From NCBI RefSeq assembly GCF_040581485.1, contig NC_090130.1, forward strand, positions 21,717,918 through 21,781,917: a stretch of 64,000 bases of DNA. The letters run 5' to 3'. This document shows positions 13,471-27,435 of the stretch, in pieces (the first letter of the stretch is position 1; every line of letters begins with the position of its first letter). This DNA is from Linepithema humile (taxonomy: Eukaryota > Arthropoda > Insecta > Hymenoptera > Formicidae). The notes beneath the pieces are model-generated. The model was not told the DNA's origin and made no database searches. It saw only the letters and a program-made list of their open reading frames with translations. A program made the translations under genes and the position numbers.

Positions 13471-15290
13471 TACTTAAGGAGTAGTCGAGAAATGAAAGAG
13501 AAGTAGAAAAAGAAATGCGGAAGAGAATGAGAAACAGAGAAAGAGAAACCGAGCAGCCCCCCCAAGAGGAGTGGAAGGAGGAGGCTGTTTCCCATGACGA
13601 GAAGCTGGTGCCGAGTGACGAGGGTGAACCGCGCTTTTTATCGACTTCCGGTCGGCGTTACTTGTATGCACGTGCATCGGAGACCTTTACGCTGCTCTCT
13701 TTGTGGCCGCCAGGGGCTCTCAGCCGAGCAGGGCTATCTAGAAGGCGCGTAACAGGTTGTCGATTTCTCGTTGCAGCTGGCTGCCCAAGCATTCCCGATA
13801 AACCACTTCGGTGTAACTGCAGGTGGGTGCAACTCGCGCGATAAATCCACAATAATCCGAAACACTCGAGGGGATATGCACGGATTTGGCAACAGGAGGT
13901 TATTGAAAAAAATTTGTCGCGAGATATACGAGTCGTTTAGATATTTTCCGAGCGGTCGAGCAGCGATGAGAATTCGAGCGCTACTTTTGAGAATAATTGC
14001 TACACGCGCGCCGATACGGTTGCGCTAAATTTTTCAATTGGCGTTTTCACGAGCGTGTTACGTTCGTCGCCGGCGGCGAAACATAACATGTGGAACACCG
14101 CTTGAGGCGACGTCGGATCCAGTTCGTATCTGTCTCGAGATCTTCGAAACGAGCTGCGCACTCGCTTGAAAGCGCGATTGCTTCCGTCTCGGACGAGATG
14201 CAAGATACAGGCGCAGCGTTTCTTCATGCGCATTTTTATGACCGGCAAAGAAATGAGGGTAATCAAATAACGTCAAGCGATAGAGTTCCAATAATTATGT
14301 ATGTTCATAAAATAAATTTGCAGCGACATTCATCTCGTACAATCCGACAAGTTTTGAATTCGCGCGATGTGCACGCGATGCCGGTGTCGTGGAACTATAG
14401 TTACTTTTTTAAAAATAGATTTGAGACCAATTTATAGATTCTTTTATCATTACATCGAATTTCTAAAATTTCAATTTTGATAATCATAAAAAAAATTATG
14501 AAATCGATATAAAATGAACATAAATCAGCGTTCAAAGTAGACACGCGTAAATTACACATGCGAGTATCATCTTTCGAAATCGTCGGTCGTGCGTAGCGAA
14601 ATGCAGCTTATGGAGACGTGTGCGAAATCGTCAACAGGTGTTATAGTGTAATCGCCAGCATATAATTTTATATACCTGCTGGCGATTGTGCGTAATTGCA
14701 TCACAATTTATCGCGGTCGGCGTGGCGCATGCGATAACTAGGAAGGAAATCGAGATTTAAACTTGATCGCATTTCTCATCTTGGAATACCATTTCAACCT
14801 GACAGAAAAATTGTATTACAAATACATGGTTGTGGCGCTTGGTCTTCTCTCCTTAGAGAATTTCCCTTCAGCTAGTTTTTGAAGAAAAATTTCAAATATT
14901 TACTTAATTAAAATGAAAAGAATAAGTTAAAAGATATATTGTTTGCTTATCTCAGTTGAAAAATGATCACTTTTTACTTGCAACGGTCTATTCGATGACC
15001 GTTCCAATGATTTTTTTAGAAGGTAAACTATGCTTAATATGTCGACATTGGCAGGCAGGTGCCTTGAAACTATCAGTAGGAGTAAAGAGGAAGAAACGGA
15101 ATCGGGAGCGAAGGCGGTGAGTGTTGAGGGCGCGGAGGAAAGAAGGAGAAAGAGGCAGGGGGGAAGGGTGGACGAGAGAGGGTCACTGACACGTCGTCGA
15201 GTCGAGTCGAGTCGTTTTATCGGTCGAACGCGCAGCCCACATGGTTAAGCTACGTCCACGCTTTCATGCCGTTGAGATTTGATCGTTAGG
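13471..15290. other. CpG-rich and purine-rich blocks; no gene supported
   Basis: CpG-rich sequence at about 13600-14250 and a purine-rich block at 15075-15180, followed by repeated gtcga near 15190-15214. A donor-like CTGCAG|GTGGGT lies near 13822. These could be promoter-proximal or 5' UTR sequence, but nothing shows it directly. Confidence 0.35.
14646..14691. other. Stem-loop candidate
   Basis: AATCGCCAGCA (14650-14660) pairs perfectly with TGCTGGCGATT (14677-14687). Inside, tata at 14661-14664 can pair with tata at 14671-14674. Outside, three G-T type pairs and a G-C pair extend the stem to 14646/14691. It could be a small-RNA precursor or a protein-binding palindrome; I do not recognise the arm sequences. 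Confidence 0.5.
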
Positions 15291-15672
15291 GCGACAGCTA
15301 TGATGTTTTGGAGATGGGAGTGAAGAAAGAAAAAGGTGTAATGTAAACGCAAATAAGTAAAGATATTTACTATTAAAAAAAACCTTTAAAAATTTTAAGA
15401 AACTTTCTGCCTTTTAGAGAAATTTTATCGGGATTTAAGAAAGTTTTGTTAAAGGTATGAAGATTTTATTTTAGTATAGGATCCTTAATATGTGTGCATG
15501 TTTGTGTGTGTGGATTGACTCACATTCAATTAGTAAATTTATATATTGTTTTGCATATTTTACGATTAATGCGACAGAAATATTTTTTAATTAAATTTGA
15601 AATTGATTTTTTGCAGCAATCAAACAAATCTAATTAAATGTCATCATTTCTCCCAATTTTTTAATTTTTATT

Positions 15673-16425
15673 ATTTTTATTGGTGGCTAAATTTTATAAT
15701 CATATATTTTTTGTAATTAACTGTATCCGTAAAATATAGTTTTTGAAATTGGATGAGAGAGAAGACTTGCTTCATTAATTAACATTTCTGGTTCTTAATT
15801 TGCCAGAGTTCTTTAATTTTTTATATTAAAGATCTTATGAGAGAAGTCGACTCGTAGATAAAAATACATTCTAGAAATTTCTCGGATTACCTAAGAAATT
15901 TCATAAGTTCTGCATATCTTACGAGATAAGGTGAGCTAATAATCGACCTCGATTTTTCTCGTTTTTATTATCCATTTATGAAAGATTCGTAATAAAGCGC
16001 GTCTTATCGACAGTAGAAAGAAAATATTTGACTTTTTGCAGCAACCGATATCTTCGCGTTTGTGACAATTTTTATTTACTCAAGTTTTATTTACTCAATA
16101 TTGTTTGAAAACTGGCGCATTATTCCGTACAGCTGAACAACCGGCGAAACTGCAAATATTAATCTTCGATAATTTAATAATTGCTATATTGGGCATACAT
16201 ACATAATACACTGCGCAATATAAATTTAGCAGATTTTTTTTTTAAAAAAACCTGAAATTTCAGGTGTAATTTAAATTACAAAATTAAAAAATTTTTAAAT
16301 TTCTTATTCGCGCAATTCTTCATTGTATTAATATTCTCTCTCATCCAATTTCTAAAACTATATTTTAGGGATATAGTTAATTACAAAAAATATGTGATTA
16401 TAAAATTTAGCCACCAATAAAAATA
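15673..16425. mobile_element. Candidate non-autonomous element with long inverted repeats
   Basis: About 91 bases at 15673-15763 recur as reverse complement at 16334-16425 with roughly 90% identity by eye. The outer ends read tatttttattggtggctaaa on the left and its complement on the right. The interior (about 570 bp) is AT-rich without an open frame. Size, long inverted ends and lack of coding suggest a MITE-like or foldback element. I see no clear target-site duplication. Confidence 0.6.
16250..16265. repeat. Perfect 16-bp palindrome inside the inverted-repeat element
   Basis: acctgaaatttcaggt equals its own reverse complement. It lies nearer the right arm of the element. Confidence 0.85.
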
Positions 16426-16430
16426 TTATA

Positions 16431-19400
16431 CTTACCAATTACCGAGTGTCAAATTGCAAATCATTCCATATGCACTGGTCATCACGATGGTATTTAATTA
16501 AGTCACGTCGGGTCAGACAATCACACGCGATTCAATTCCGTGGAACGCCGTAATCGCAATTTTTCCAAGATCTCAATACGCTCCGAGATTTTTGCAACTC
16601 AGTCCGGGTTATCGCTGAACGTCATAAAAGCGGCGCCGCATCGCTGCAAAAATTTCCAAACGCTATTATTTCACTTCGCGTATCTTTCGTTACGAGTAGC
16701 TGTTACTGATAGAATAAGATAGGAATTTTATTAGAAATCTGGCACAAGTCTCCTAGGCAATCTATGAACGAATTATTTATACGATTGAAATCGCAGTACA
16801 TTGCGAATAATAAGTAACAGCGAATCTAACAAGAATGCAATTGGATTGATTTGATTCTCTTTAAACATCGTAAAATTATAAATGCGTATCGCGCCATATA
16901 AATTGATCGTCGAGAACGCTCGCGGAATAAAAACAATTTTCCACCGCCGGAGACGCGATATCTTTTTCACCGATAAAAGTTTATCTACGTACTCGTCAAT
17001 GTGCGTTGCAAGCAAAATTATGTGCATACGCACAGGTGAAACACTGCTGCGTTATCGAATATTTCGTAACTTGTGTCTGAGTGATAATGAAGTATGACGG
17101 GCGCGATTAAGAGAAGAAGTTTGAAAAATCGAAATAAAATAGCGCGTAAAAATGTTTATATATGGCACTACGAGGTAATAGGAATGAAGAAAAATCTAAG
17201 AATCAAAATTGATAGTAATTTATATGATGCTTTTATATATAAAATTATTTTTTATAGTCGCGGTATTGATAAATATGTTAATAATCACCGAATCACGCTT
17301 TAAACGCGTGGAAATATATTCAAATGCTTATATAAGAAGCTCTCAAAATATACATGATTAAAAACTTGATAATTCAACACAGTGACAGTAATTTCTCTTT
17401 TTTAGTCAGGGTGAAAGACCTTTTTCGACGATAGATTACACAAGCGCGTCTTTGTTTGCCGAAGCATATAAAAGGAAAGATTAAGGAGTATTCGATCGGG
17501 AAGGAAGGTGAAATTTACCGAAGAAGCTACCGATATCTCTTTTGTTAGCACAGTTGCTCTCTCGCTGCTGTTAAGAAACGTTGGAAAATCGAGGTTGCTA
17601 AGGAATCTCACAAACACGATAAATCGGTTAAAATAAGCGTCGGCTGCGCACCTGTACGACGCGCGCTTTCGCTCTCGCGACCTCCGAAATTCCGGATAAA
17701 TCGCTTGAAATCGAACGTCATATCGCACGATTACGCATGCATGTTTCAAAAAAATCAAGAAGGAAAAATAATCCTCGCGCGATCTGTTGTCGTAATATTT
17801 TCTCCGAAAACAACGTCAGAATTTTAAAGGTTTTACGGTGTAAATTTATACAGAAGGTGTCTAATATTGCGTCAGCTGTTAATAGATTTCTTAAAAAGTA
17901 CATGATCGATTTTTTCTTAATAAAGAATTGAGAGAAACTTTGCTGCGGGTTTTCAATATCTTCGAGTGTTGAATCCAATTAATATTTCTATTGAAATAAA
18001 TTCCATCGAGGAATTTAAATTCTTTAAACACACTTTGTCACACCTGGGCAAGAGTTCAATTTTCGTCATTATCTATATTTAATAAAAGATAATCTCGTTA
18101 ATTTCCAAGAAAAAGTATACGATCTTGCGATTTATCTGCGATCGATTAGCGACTCGATAATATCATGCGTCGTAATATCTCTTCGTTTCGGCATGACACG
18201 TTCGAGCTAACGTGGAAGCCGCGATAAGGTCTTTGCGCAGATTAGCCATGATCTTTCGATCACGAAGATTTACTTCCGCTTTGAAATCGGCGCACGCGCG
18301 CGCCGCGATTAAGTCACCTTCTTTTGTGCGAAGCACGCGGGCTCGAGATAAACGTTCATCGATAATGCACGTTTCTCGCTACCTGTCGTGCGTCAAACGC
18401 ATAAATACTTGGAAATACATTGCGGAGGACGTGGTAAAGTTTATCGAAGCGCATGTCTTTACGTTCGCAAGCGTTAAGGAAAAGTAACAACGTTAGCTTC
18501 TACTATAAAAAACGTTTGAAAAAATGTTTTCAAAAAAATTTAATTTTCTTTTATGTATTATTTATTTTTCGTGTATTGCTTAAATATCATTCTTGTAACG
18601 AATGTATTTAAAAGACAGATGTTACTGATCATTGAATATTTCAAATATTTCGTACTACAAAATAACAGGGAAGTGGATTTCTGATTAGATAAAGAAGGCG
18701 GCGTATCTGATTATCACCGCATCGTTCCACGCATGACCTTAACTGTATCCGGTGTGGAATAAAAATTTAAGAGAAAGAAATCAGCGCTATTTATGCCACC
18801 GCAACGTTCATTAGCGTCGAAGTTCGAAAGTCAAAAATTCCGAGGGTGGAATTGCTCGATTCAACACGGAGAGGAAAAGTCGTTCGAATGTTTTCCGCGT
18901 GACCTTGGACTGGTTGGTGAACCCGAGTATTCCCGATCGCCGTAAACTCGGTGTTCGCACCAGGAAGTTGCCGAAGTAAACTTTCAGTGGAAACGAATTA
19001 TTACATATTGAATTTTCTGGACATCCGAAATTTAATGTTTGTCTCTTTCTTTACTATAATCAGCTTCATGTCGCTATTTGTCATAATATCTCGTTTCTTA
19101 TTATCGAATTCACAACGTGACGCAATATCTTTTTTTTTCAATTTCTGATTAAATCAGCGTTTTGAAAATCAACTTCACAAATAACACGTGATTTTACGCT
19201 TTAACGAAATGTTACATTTAATCTTTAGTGAACCGTTACGTAATTAGTATAGAATGATTAAATTTCTGGATAATTTATTTATCTACGATTAGTAAAATTT
19301 CAAGTATATATTATTTGCCAAATTAGAAGCAACGTTCTAATAATTAAATTACAATAAAGATATCATTTTTAATTTATATAGAACAGATTCGCAAAAATTC

Positions 19401-19440
19401 TTAACAAAAAATGTCTCAGCAATTTTAACTGCGCGATGCA
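16431..19440. other. Gene-free stretch
   Basis: AT-rich DNA with short open frames only. No recognisable motif, RNA gene or repeat family. Confidence 0.5.
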
Positions 19441-20015
19441 GTTCCGATGTTTTTCACTTGGACTTTTCAGCTCTGAAAAAATTAACGCTCAGATATGCCA
19501 GCGCGAGAAGCGCAGACAGATATTTATGGAGCGACTCGTCGCGTCGTAACAAAAGCGAAGGGAGGACCGATAAGAGAGAGGAAAGAGAACGGGAGGCGAG
19601 GAGCGACGGGGGAGAGAATGTTGCGCGTAAGCTGCTACCGGTACCGGCCACGTGTTTGTTCCGTTGCACTTCTCGGTCGCTTGACTTTCTCCGACCGATC
19701 TCGGTGCCGCTCGGAGTCCACTCCCCGGGTTCGTGTTTACGCGTGCGGCACGCATAACGCGCGATTACGTAGCCAGCGCGTAACTCGCGGCGCACCCGCG
19801 TGACCGCCGTGCGCCGATAGTGCGGAAAGATCGACGAAGATAAGGCGAAATGCCACGTTTCTCATTATAACGGAGTGGGTGAGCGTTAATGAACTTATTC
19901 TCGTGTCAAATCGCAGTTAATATCTCATTACAAAACAATACGTTCCATTCCTTCAGAAGTCACATGCTGTCGCTATAAGGATCGACATTCAAAAAATCAA
20001 AAGCGGTGCTCGCAG
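19441..20015 (+). promoter_or_regulatory. CpG-rich block ending in a strong donor; possible 5' UTR exon of aop
   Basis: GC- and CpG-rich sequence (19480-19860) is followed by CTCGCAG|GTGAGA at 20015/20016, a good splice donor on the plus strand. The aop coding exon at 27408 starts with an acceptor and 28 nt of UTR, so a plus-strand non-coding exon is required somewhere upstream. This is one candidate; others lie near 23334 (GACAG|GTAGAT) and 23511 (CACCAG|GTAACT). Confidence 0.25.
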
Positions 20016-21130
20016 GTGAGATTGGAAGAAAAAACTTGAATAAATATCTAGCAATACTTCAAGGCTGAACATAAAATACTTGCTTGTAATTTGCGACAAA
20101 AAAGTTATTCTAATCGACGTGTGAATGTTCAAATGACCGTTGATGACCAACCCACAATTTTTTATGCGCTCAATATAGCGAAGATACTCACGGAATAAGA
20201 TTATTCGATTATCTTTACGATCGTATAAAAAAGGAATAAATGGAACGCTTTCCTACTGTGTACGATCGTATACGAGCGTGTTAAAAGTTAGGTCAATGAC
20301 GTCATCGGTAACGCGTCATGTGCTGCGAGTGCGTTTCCTTATTGCGGTTTATCTTCCTATTATCGCGCCTGCAAAAGTGCGATATTTCAGTTTCGCGGAA
20401 ATTGGAAGTTTCCGCGAGAAAACCACGAGGAAATGAGTCTTCTGTAATTCCACAAAATACAGAAATAAAAATCTCAATATTTTTTTTTAGCCTTCCAACA
20501 AATTTTTATATACATTGATATTTAATATTAACACTTTCTTTGTCGATCGAAGGTAACTCTGAAATTGGAAGCTAATGAAATAGATGAAATTGAAATAGAT
20601 GCAATTTATTAAATCCACTAGCTTGTTTTTGGAGTTGATTGATGCTGTCTGACATAGATAAATTTATTTCATAAAAGCAAGTGTCTATAGATATTTCGAA
20701 TGAAACCGGGGCGATGCTGGAAGCCACGTTATCAACAAGCGTATTGTTATCTGCAAGCAACATCTAACGCGAGTGACTGATCGATTACGACAGCAAACAC
20801 AATGGACGTTGACATTTAAAAGTCCTATATTACAACGCGCAACGTGTGGCGGGCATGCCCAGTACGCATAAATAGCTATGAAGCTTGAAAACGTAGTAGA
20901 AAGTTAGTAATGGACAGTAATAGACTTTAAATGAATCATACGTACTTAGGCAATAACGAGAAACTCGAAGTAAGATAAGCACTACTAAGAATAGAAGAGT
21001 AAATTCTTGGAAAGGGATATGTATTTCTTCGCTGCAGTAATAAGTGTGAATCGGAAAAGGAAACGAAGAAGGCAAAGATAATGGAGGAATGTTAATAGAT
21101 ATTGAATGTGTGCGGGGCATAAAATTGTCA
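20016..21130. other. Gene-free stretch
   Basis: No supported feature. Short AT-rich open frames only. Confidence 0.5.
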
Positions 21131-21299
21131 GAGGGGGGGAAAAAAAAGGGAAGTGTTCCGGCTTGTCGCTATTATAATGTTCGCTAATTACCGCGCCAGT
21201 TTACACATCTCACACAGGTATATAGTCGCATTAATCACTCGCGCGCCGGTAGTGGTACACCTCGACACGTCGACGGACAAAGAACGCGGGCCGCCGATA

Positions 21300-21690
21300 A
21301 AGCGTCCACGTGCGTGCGTGCGTGCGTGCGAGCGAGCGAGAAAGAGAAAGGCGGGGAAATAGAAGGAAGAAAGAGAGAGACAGGAAGTGGAGAAACACGG
21401 AAGGATACGACGCGAGGAGAAAGAAACGCGACGGGCGCCCGAGAGACGAGGAGATAAGGTTCTCCTTCGCGTTCTTGAGCGTTATACATGATAAATCTTG
21501 AATCCTGGTTCGAACGCGCGCCAAGGACCTTCCTTCTTCCTCCCCCCACCGCGCGCGCGATTCCTCGTGTACATATCTCCTTGGTACGTACCTCTTCCTG
21601 GTTGTATTTTCAGACATCGCTTTGCGCGCACCCATACGAGGTCGCACGACACTCACGCGCGCGCGCGCGCACGCGCGTGCACACACATGG
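21300..21690. repeat. Low-complexity block: (GTGC)n, purine run and (CG)n
   Basis: A run of gtgc/gagc units at about 21309-21340 passes into purine-rich DNA (21340-21450). An alternating CG/CA run follows at about 21654-21688, a possible Z-DNA former. Overlapping open frames on both strands arise from the composition. Confidence 0.8.
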
Positions 21691-21699
21691 ACGAATGTC

Positions 21700-24600
21700 A
21701 CGAAATTTATTATTTTTATTGAATCGATAAGCAGAGAATAGATATCGTTGCCGTGTGATTTTTTTTTTCAATTCTATTACGGCACATAACTGCTAATGAA
21801 ATAAAAATAAAGAAAAATAAGAAAAGATTATTAAAATAATTTCTAATATAACGCTGACATTTTAGATGTCTATAATATCGGATTGTATCGATAGCCAGTC
21901 GCTATTTTTAATTTTTCGCGTAATTCACATTTATTGCGTTATTCTCCGTCAGCAACATTGATATTCGCGTTCATAGAATTCTCTTTTTTACAGTCCAATT
22001 CTTCGGTTAATAATCGCTTGCAATTAAACTCGCTCTTAATAATCGTTTAATCCGTGCAATTTTTGCCGGCGACTATTATGTCGCTCCAAAAGCGTGACAT
22101 ACGGACGCCAGCGTCGTTCGCACTAAATTATTGATATATGCGTTCTAATGAATGATTAGCGTGTAATCGGCACGCGCGATCGTTATCGCGCAGTATCGTA
22201 TTATTAATGCACATTAATTGTCGCTCACACGATCACTTTGCACGATACGAGGCGAGTCAAAGCTCGAATTACATTCGCGCGTGCGCTGATTTTTTGTCCC
22301 CTGACGTTGCGAAACCACGTTAAATCCGTGTGTTGCGTATTCGCTGTACATGTGTACGTGTGGATGTGTGTACTTGCCTACTTCTTCCTTGTTCCTCTTT
22401 CCTTCTCGAAGACGTCAACGGCGGTGGTCGATCGTCAGAACGAGGTGATTACATATACCAAGGCTTATGACTTCTCGCGTTCGATCATCAACTTACTTCT
22501 CACTGACACTCGATACCGTTAAAACAGTTCGGTATCTTTTATGTTCGCAGAATTTATTCATCTTCATTATTCCGCGCATGTACTCGTAAAAAATTAAACA
22601 AGATATCCCGGAGATAAAAACTTATATAGATCGATTTTTTCACTTTTGTGTTGATTACGAAAATTGATTACTTGTCGCGAAGGTTGCGAAGTAAATCAAT
22701 AACTTCATTGCGCAGATATAAATTTCTATTGATTTCGTATTTTTAAGATTTTTCGTATCGATAAGATACTTTTAATAAACATCTTGTAAACAAATCAAAC
22801 AGTTCCATTTATTAAATTAACTTATTATTATTACTGCAATTGCATAAATATGCACATACTTATACTTATTATATTATTTGTTACATCGATGCGCGGATCA
22901 ACCAAATTATGCGCTTGAGTTTTCTTTAACATATGATCTCACTCGTGCGCCTAAAGCACCCGGTGCTTATCGCTCATCACCCGATGCGCATACAGCAAGA
23001 CGGTCGGAGTCATCGTCATCGTCAACAACAAGAGGATCGTTTCAGATCGTGCAACAATGCTGACGAGCTGAGCGATATCACGGGCACGTGTGTACGTGCG
23101 TGTATACGTGTTAATCTTAACAAATCGCACATGTCGTTTCCTCATGCGCGGGTTACGCAACCGTTCGTTTGTGTGTACGTGCTAGCGGACCGATATGAAT
23201 AAGGCATAACGAACCTCTGACATTAAGGGGAATGTGACGATCGACGAAGAGAGACGACGATGACGGCGACAGTGACGGCGACGGTCAGCGCAGTAGGTCT
23301 CACATCGTCGTACAGGACAGCGAAACGAGAAGACAGGTAGATATGACGGGGTCTAATCATGGATCCTTTACCGGCCCACTGGCTGACCGATTACGGCCCC
23401 GAGGCGCGCGCTTGTGTTTGACTGACGGGGATTAAATTGTCGCCCCGAGAGAAGAAACCGTGCATTTTACGTCCGCCGCTGAATGTGTTTTTCGACGAAC
23501 ACGTCACCAGGTAACTGCGCTTTGCACGCAGATTGCGGCGTTTCAGAAACACGTGTCCTCATGCAATTCGCGGTTAGTTCGATTTAAATTCAATTCGTGT
23601 CTCGTCAGCGGAGTGCTGACGAAGCCGCCGGTCTAACAACATAACAGACAAATTGTAAATATTGTGGAATTCAGAAGTTCGCGTCGCGTAAGATGCAGTT
23701 TTATCATGCGATATTTACACGACGTCTGAATTTTTCACGTATTTTTCAATAACGTTCGGATTTTGCGAATCTTGTTTGTCTCGCAGTTGCATTAAACTTA
23801 CCAAAATATTATCGCCACGATCGTTGAATAATTATTTTTAATATTTTTATCTTTATTGAGATAACGAAGTATTAAAAAAAAAAAAAAAAACGAAAGCGAC
23901 AGTGTGATATTATTGATAATATCATGCTATGGGATTTGGCATGAATATGTAGGCAATCCGAGAGCCTTCCGCAACATCAAATGAATTGAGGTCCTCTTTT
24001 AGTAATATTTACGAGTCAGCGCGACCGATTTGAAACACGTGGCCGTCGCGATACAACGTAGCATTGCCGAGCGACAGCCACTAGCGAGCTACACTATTTA
24101 CACACGAACGATTATCACACTTGCTTCTACATGACGACTTCCGAGTGATTCGACATGCGACGCTTCGCGACAATGTAAACAAGTTTGTGACGATGATCGG
24201 CCGAGAGCTTTTTCGCGTTGGAAAACCCGGTCGTTAAATTGCATGATCGATCGTAAACAACGTGTCGTAATCAAGGTGATCATATATTTCACGTCACAGG
24301 AAAGTCTAGATGGAAAAAGAGAACGAGGAAGTAAAGAAAGTAACGAAAGAGAAATATAAGAGAAGAAAAAAGGGAAAAATTTGTATGAAAAAAAAATTAG
24401 AAAAAGAACGAAGAAGGAGGAATAAATGATGAAAAGAAAATAAAACAAGAAGAAAGAAAAGAGAGCATATGGAATTCATTTTATTCATGCGTTGATTTAA
24501 CCCATCTTTTGTTTCTATATATAACTGCAAAAATGATATCAGGCATATGTCTTATGTTCTCTTTCATCTTGTTTAATGTCTGCATCACATAATTGAAGTT

Positions 24601-27407
24601 ATCGCATGCAAATTTATAACGCTAAAGAGAGCGGAATAATCGAGGGGCTCATATTGCCTAAAATGAAAGGAAGCTCTTCAAGTTCTTAAACATTGATTGC
24701 GCAAGCACCGTGACGTTGCGCAGAAACAGGCGACGCGGAAATCTCGTCGCAATCGAACACGCTTCCGGTGCGTGTTCTTTGTCCTTCGATCGCAGGCCGG
24801 AAATTGCGAGCGGCTTCGCTGTTGCGATTTTTCGTTGCCGGTTCTGCCGCCAATTCGTGCAACAATCAGCGTCTCCGGGTTCTTTTCTTTGCTGCATCAA
24901 GAAAGAACGTCACGAAAAACACGCAAAGCGGAACCGCAAAATCCAGTGTTTTCTTATTATCTTCTTCGCAATCGTGGAATGCACGTCGCTTTTTTTATCT
25001 CTCGAGAGTTTCCGATACGTTAAAATTGTTTCGGCCGAGATCGTTGTCATTTAAATAAGTTTAATTCAAATGCAAATAAATGGAAATCTTATTCTTCAGA
25101 TCTTCAAGTTTCTAAATCGATAATTTGCATATTTATGCAAATTTTCTTCATAAATTTTATAAAAAAAAAAAAAAATTTCCATGATGGAAAATAATTTAAC
25201 AATTATATTCGCGTGGCACACAATGAAGTTAATCGATTTGATGTGAATTATTCGAAAGATGATTATAACACTTTCTAAATATCCGTTCAAACAGGTCGTT
25301 GAAGAGAGCGTAGAACAAATGTCATGAAGCAGGCGCGATGGAAATTTACGCGAGGACGATCGTCGAATAGATCTACGATGCTGCTTCAAGTAGCCGCTTT
25401 AATTAGCTGAGGCAAAAAAATGTCTGCCAAAAGGAGCACCAGAGTATAATTCCATTCGCATACTCGCGGTATTTAAGGGGGGTGGGGACAAGGGGGACCA
25501 AAGAGACGACCAGGATTTCCTGGTGTGAGACAACGGCACATCGACCTTCGCATGCCGAGGTTCCTGCCTTCTTCCCTCGGGGCACTCCTCTCTCTTTCTC
25601 TTTTCTCGAGTGAGCGCCGCGTCACATTGTGCCGCGAAGAGCTTCCTCCGATTATTTTTCAAAGTGTCACACGAAAGGAAATTCTGCTAGAAATGTGCCG
25701 GAACCCGTTTATCCAATCGCGAACGAAAAGGAGAGCGCGAGTGGAGAAACCGGCGTCATTTTTGAAGAGATTTGAAATCAACTTTACGTCAACGAAAATT
25801 TAGCTTAATCGCCTTTATTCACTTTATTTCCTGTTTTTATTTACAATATTAACTTAATCGTTAGATTATGATAACAAACGATAAGAGTGAAGAAACATAT
25901 TTTATGCCTGCAAGTAGAACGTCTCTTTCACTTGTGACGTAAATCGTTGTTTTCGATATATTCAAATAGCGAAGATATTAAAATTTGATACGACAGCGTT
26001 ATAATGATTGAATAATAACGAATGTCGTCGAACGTCTTATTTCGAATAATAAATCACGAGACGCATTAAATTATGCCTCTGCTATTTTTTTTTTTTTTTT
26101 ATATATATATATATAGAAACGCAGTAAATCGTTGTAATATCGTGGCGTTACGCACCAGTATGTTAATAATTATATTTAATCGAGTACAAGGATTATAGAC
26201 ATGTGATTATCATATAAATAGTATCATTACTGGGATGAGGAAGCTACGCTACTTTATATTATCATCCTAATTAAATTCTTTTTATTTAGCGTAACGTAAC
26301 GATGAGCCATTGCGGAATCTTCCGCATAGTTAATGTTATTACAGATCGTAAGATATGTAGCTCTTATCCTAGTAACCGATATAAACTCATATATATCGGC
26401 CTTACTTTTACTAACAGAATAAGGATTTAATTGGAGTATCGGACGGCGATAGATCTGGAGTCATAAATGATGACAATTAAAGGGCGAATTTGCGGGAACG
26501 ATTGAACGACAAGATTTTGATATAAAGCCCTAATTTGTTTCGGAATGAAACTAAGAAGAATGTCGACGTCGGTTTCGAATGCTATAAGCTTCGTTTCGCC
26601 TGTCGGGCCTCCGCGAGTCGACATCGCGAACGGAAATAGCTTCGTCGACGTCGATGGAAATACGTTATGTAAATCCGTGTTTCCTGCCGGCTTTCATTCT
26701 TATACCTCCACATTCTATGCTAATAGTCGATGAACGTCTGCGAACCGGTCGCGAAACAGTGCCGCAAAACGTCGTCATCGTCGCCGTCGCCGTCGTCGTC
26801 GCCGCCGCCGTCGTCGTTTCGTCGTCATCGTTGTCGCGACGCTTCTCAAATTGCACGACCTTGCTCGCTCTATGTTCGCACTGTAAGAAGCTAACGTGTA
26901 ACTGTAATCTGGCGTTATTATCTTTCGTCATTGTACATCAGCGAGCGATCGTTACATCGCTGGCTTGTTAGACGACGTAAAACGTTATATACATCGCAAG
27001 ATCAATTTTCGACGATATAGACACGGAAGATTGCACTTCACTTCGTCAATGTCGCGTCTCCACGGCCGCGAATAAATATAGAAGTCACTTCCGTGTGCCT
27101 GAAGTGCCGAAATAACGTTGACTTTGGTCTCTGTCACGTACTTGCTAAACAGAACAAACCGTAATGTGCATCCAGCAACTTACTGGAGCTATAATTATAA
27201 TTTTTCTGAAAAGAATAACGTGCGGATGTTAACTACACTTCGACTGTTAAAACATAAAAATACATTTCACAAATTTGTGAATATATAGATTTTTACATTT
27301 AAAAATAATCGATATACTTTACGTTTATTACGAGGTGCGCGATATTTTTCTCCTAATTAACCAAATGTTTAATAACGCTAATCGATTTGTGTCTTTTTCT
27401 TTTGCAG
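21700..27407. other. Region just upstream of aop; no gene supported
   Basis: Probably 5' intron or promoter-proximal DNA of aop. It contains CpG-rich sequence at 23220-23560, an 18-base poly(A) run near 23874-23890, T-rich sequence running into (TA)n at 26083-26114, and a CGT/CGC triplet array at 26770-26830. It ends with the acceptor gtctttttcttttgcag at 27407. Confidence 0.45.
26770..26830. repeat. CGT/CGC triplet array
   Basis: About 60 bases of gtc/gcc triplets, mixed with occasional atc, in DNA that shows no coding context. Confidence 0.85.
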
Positions 27408-27435
27408 AAGTCGCCGGTAAGCCTGAAGACGTGTT

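Noticed and set aside
21500..21520. tRNA-like ggttcgaac
   Set aside because: The flanking bases do not form a T-stem, and no acceptor stem or anticodon arm can be drawn.
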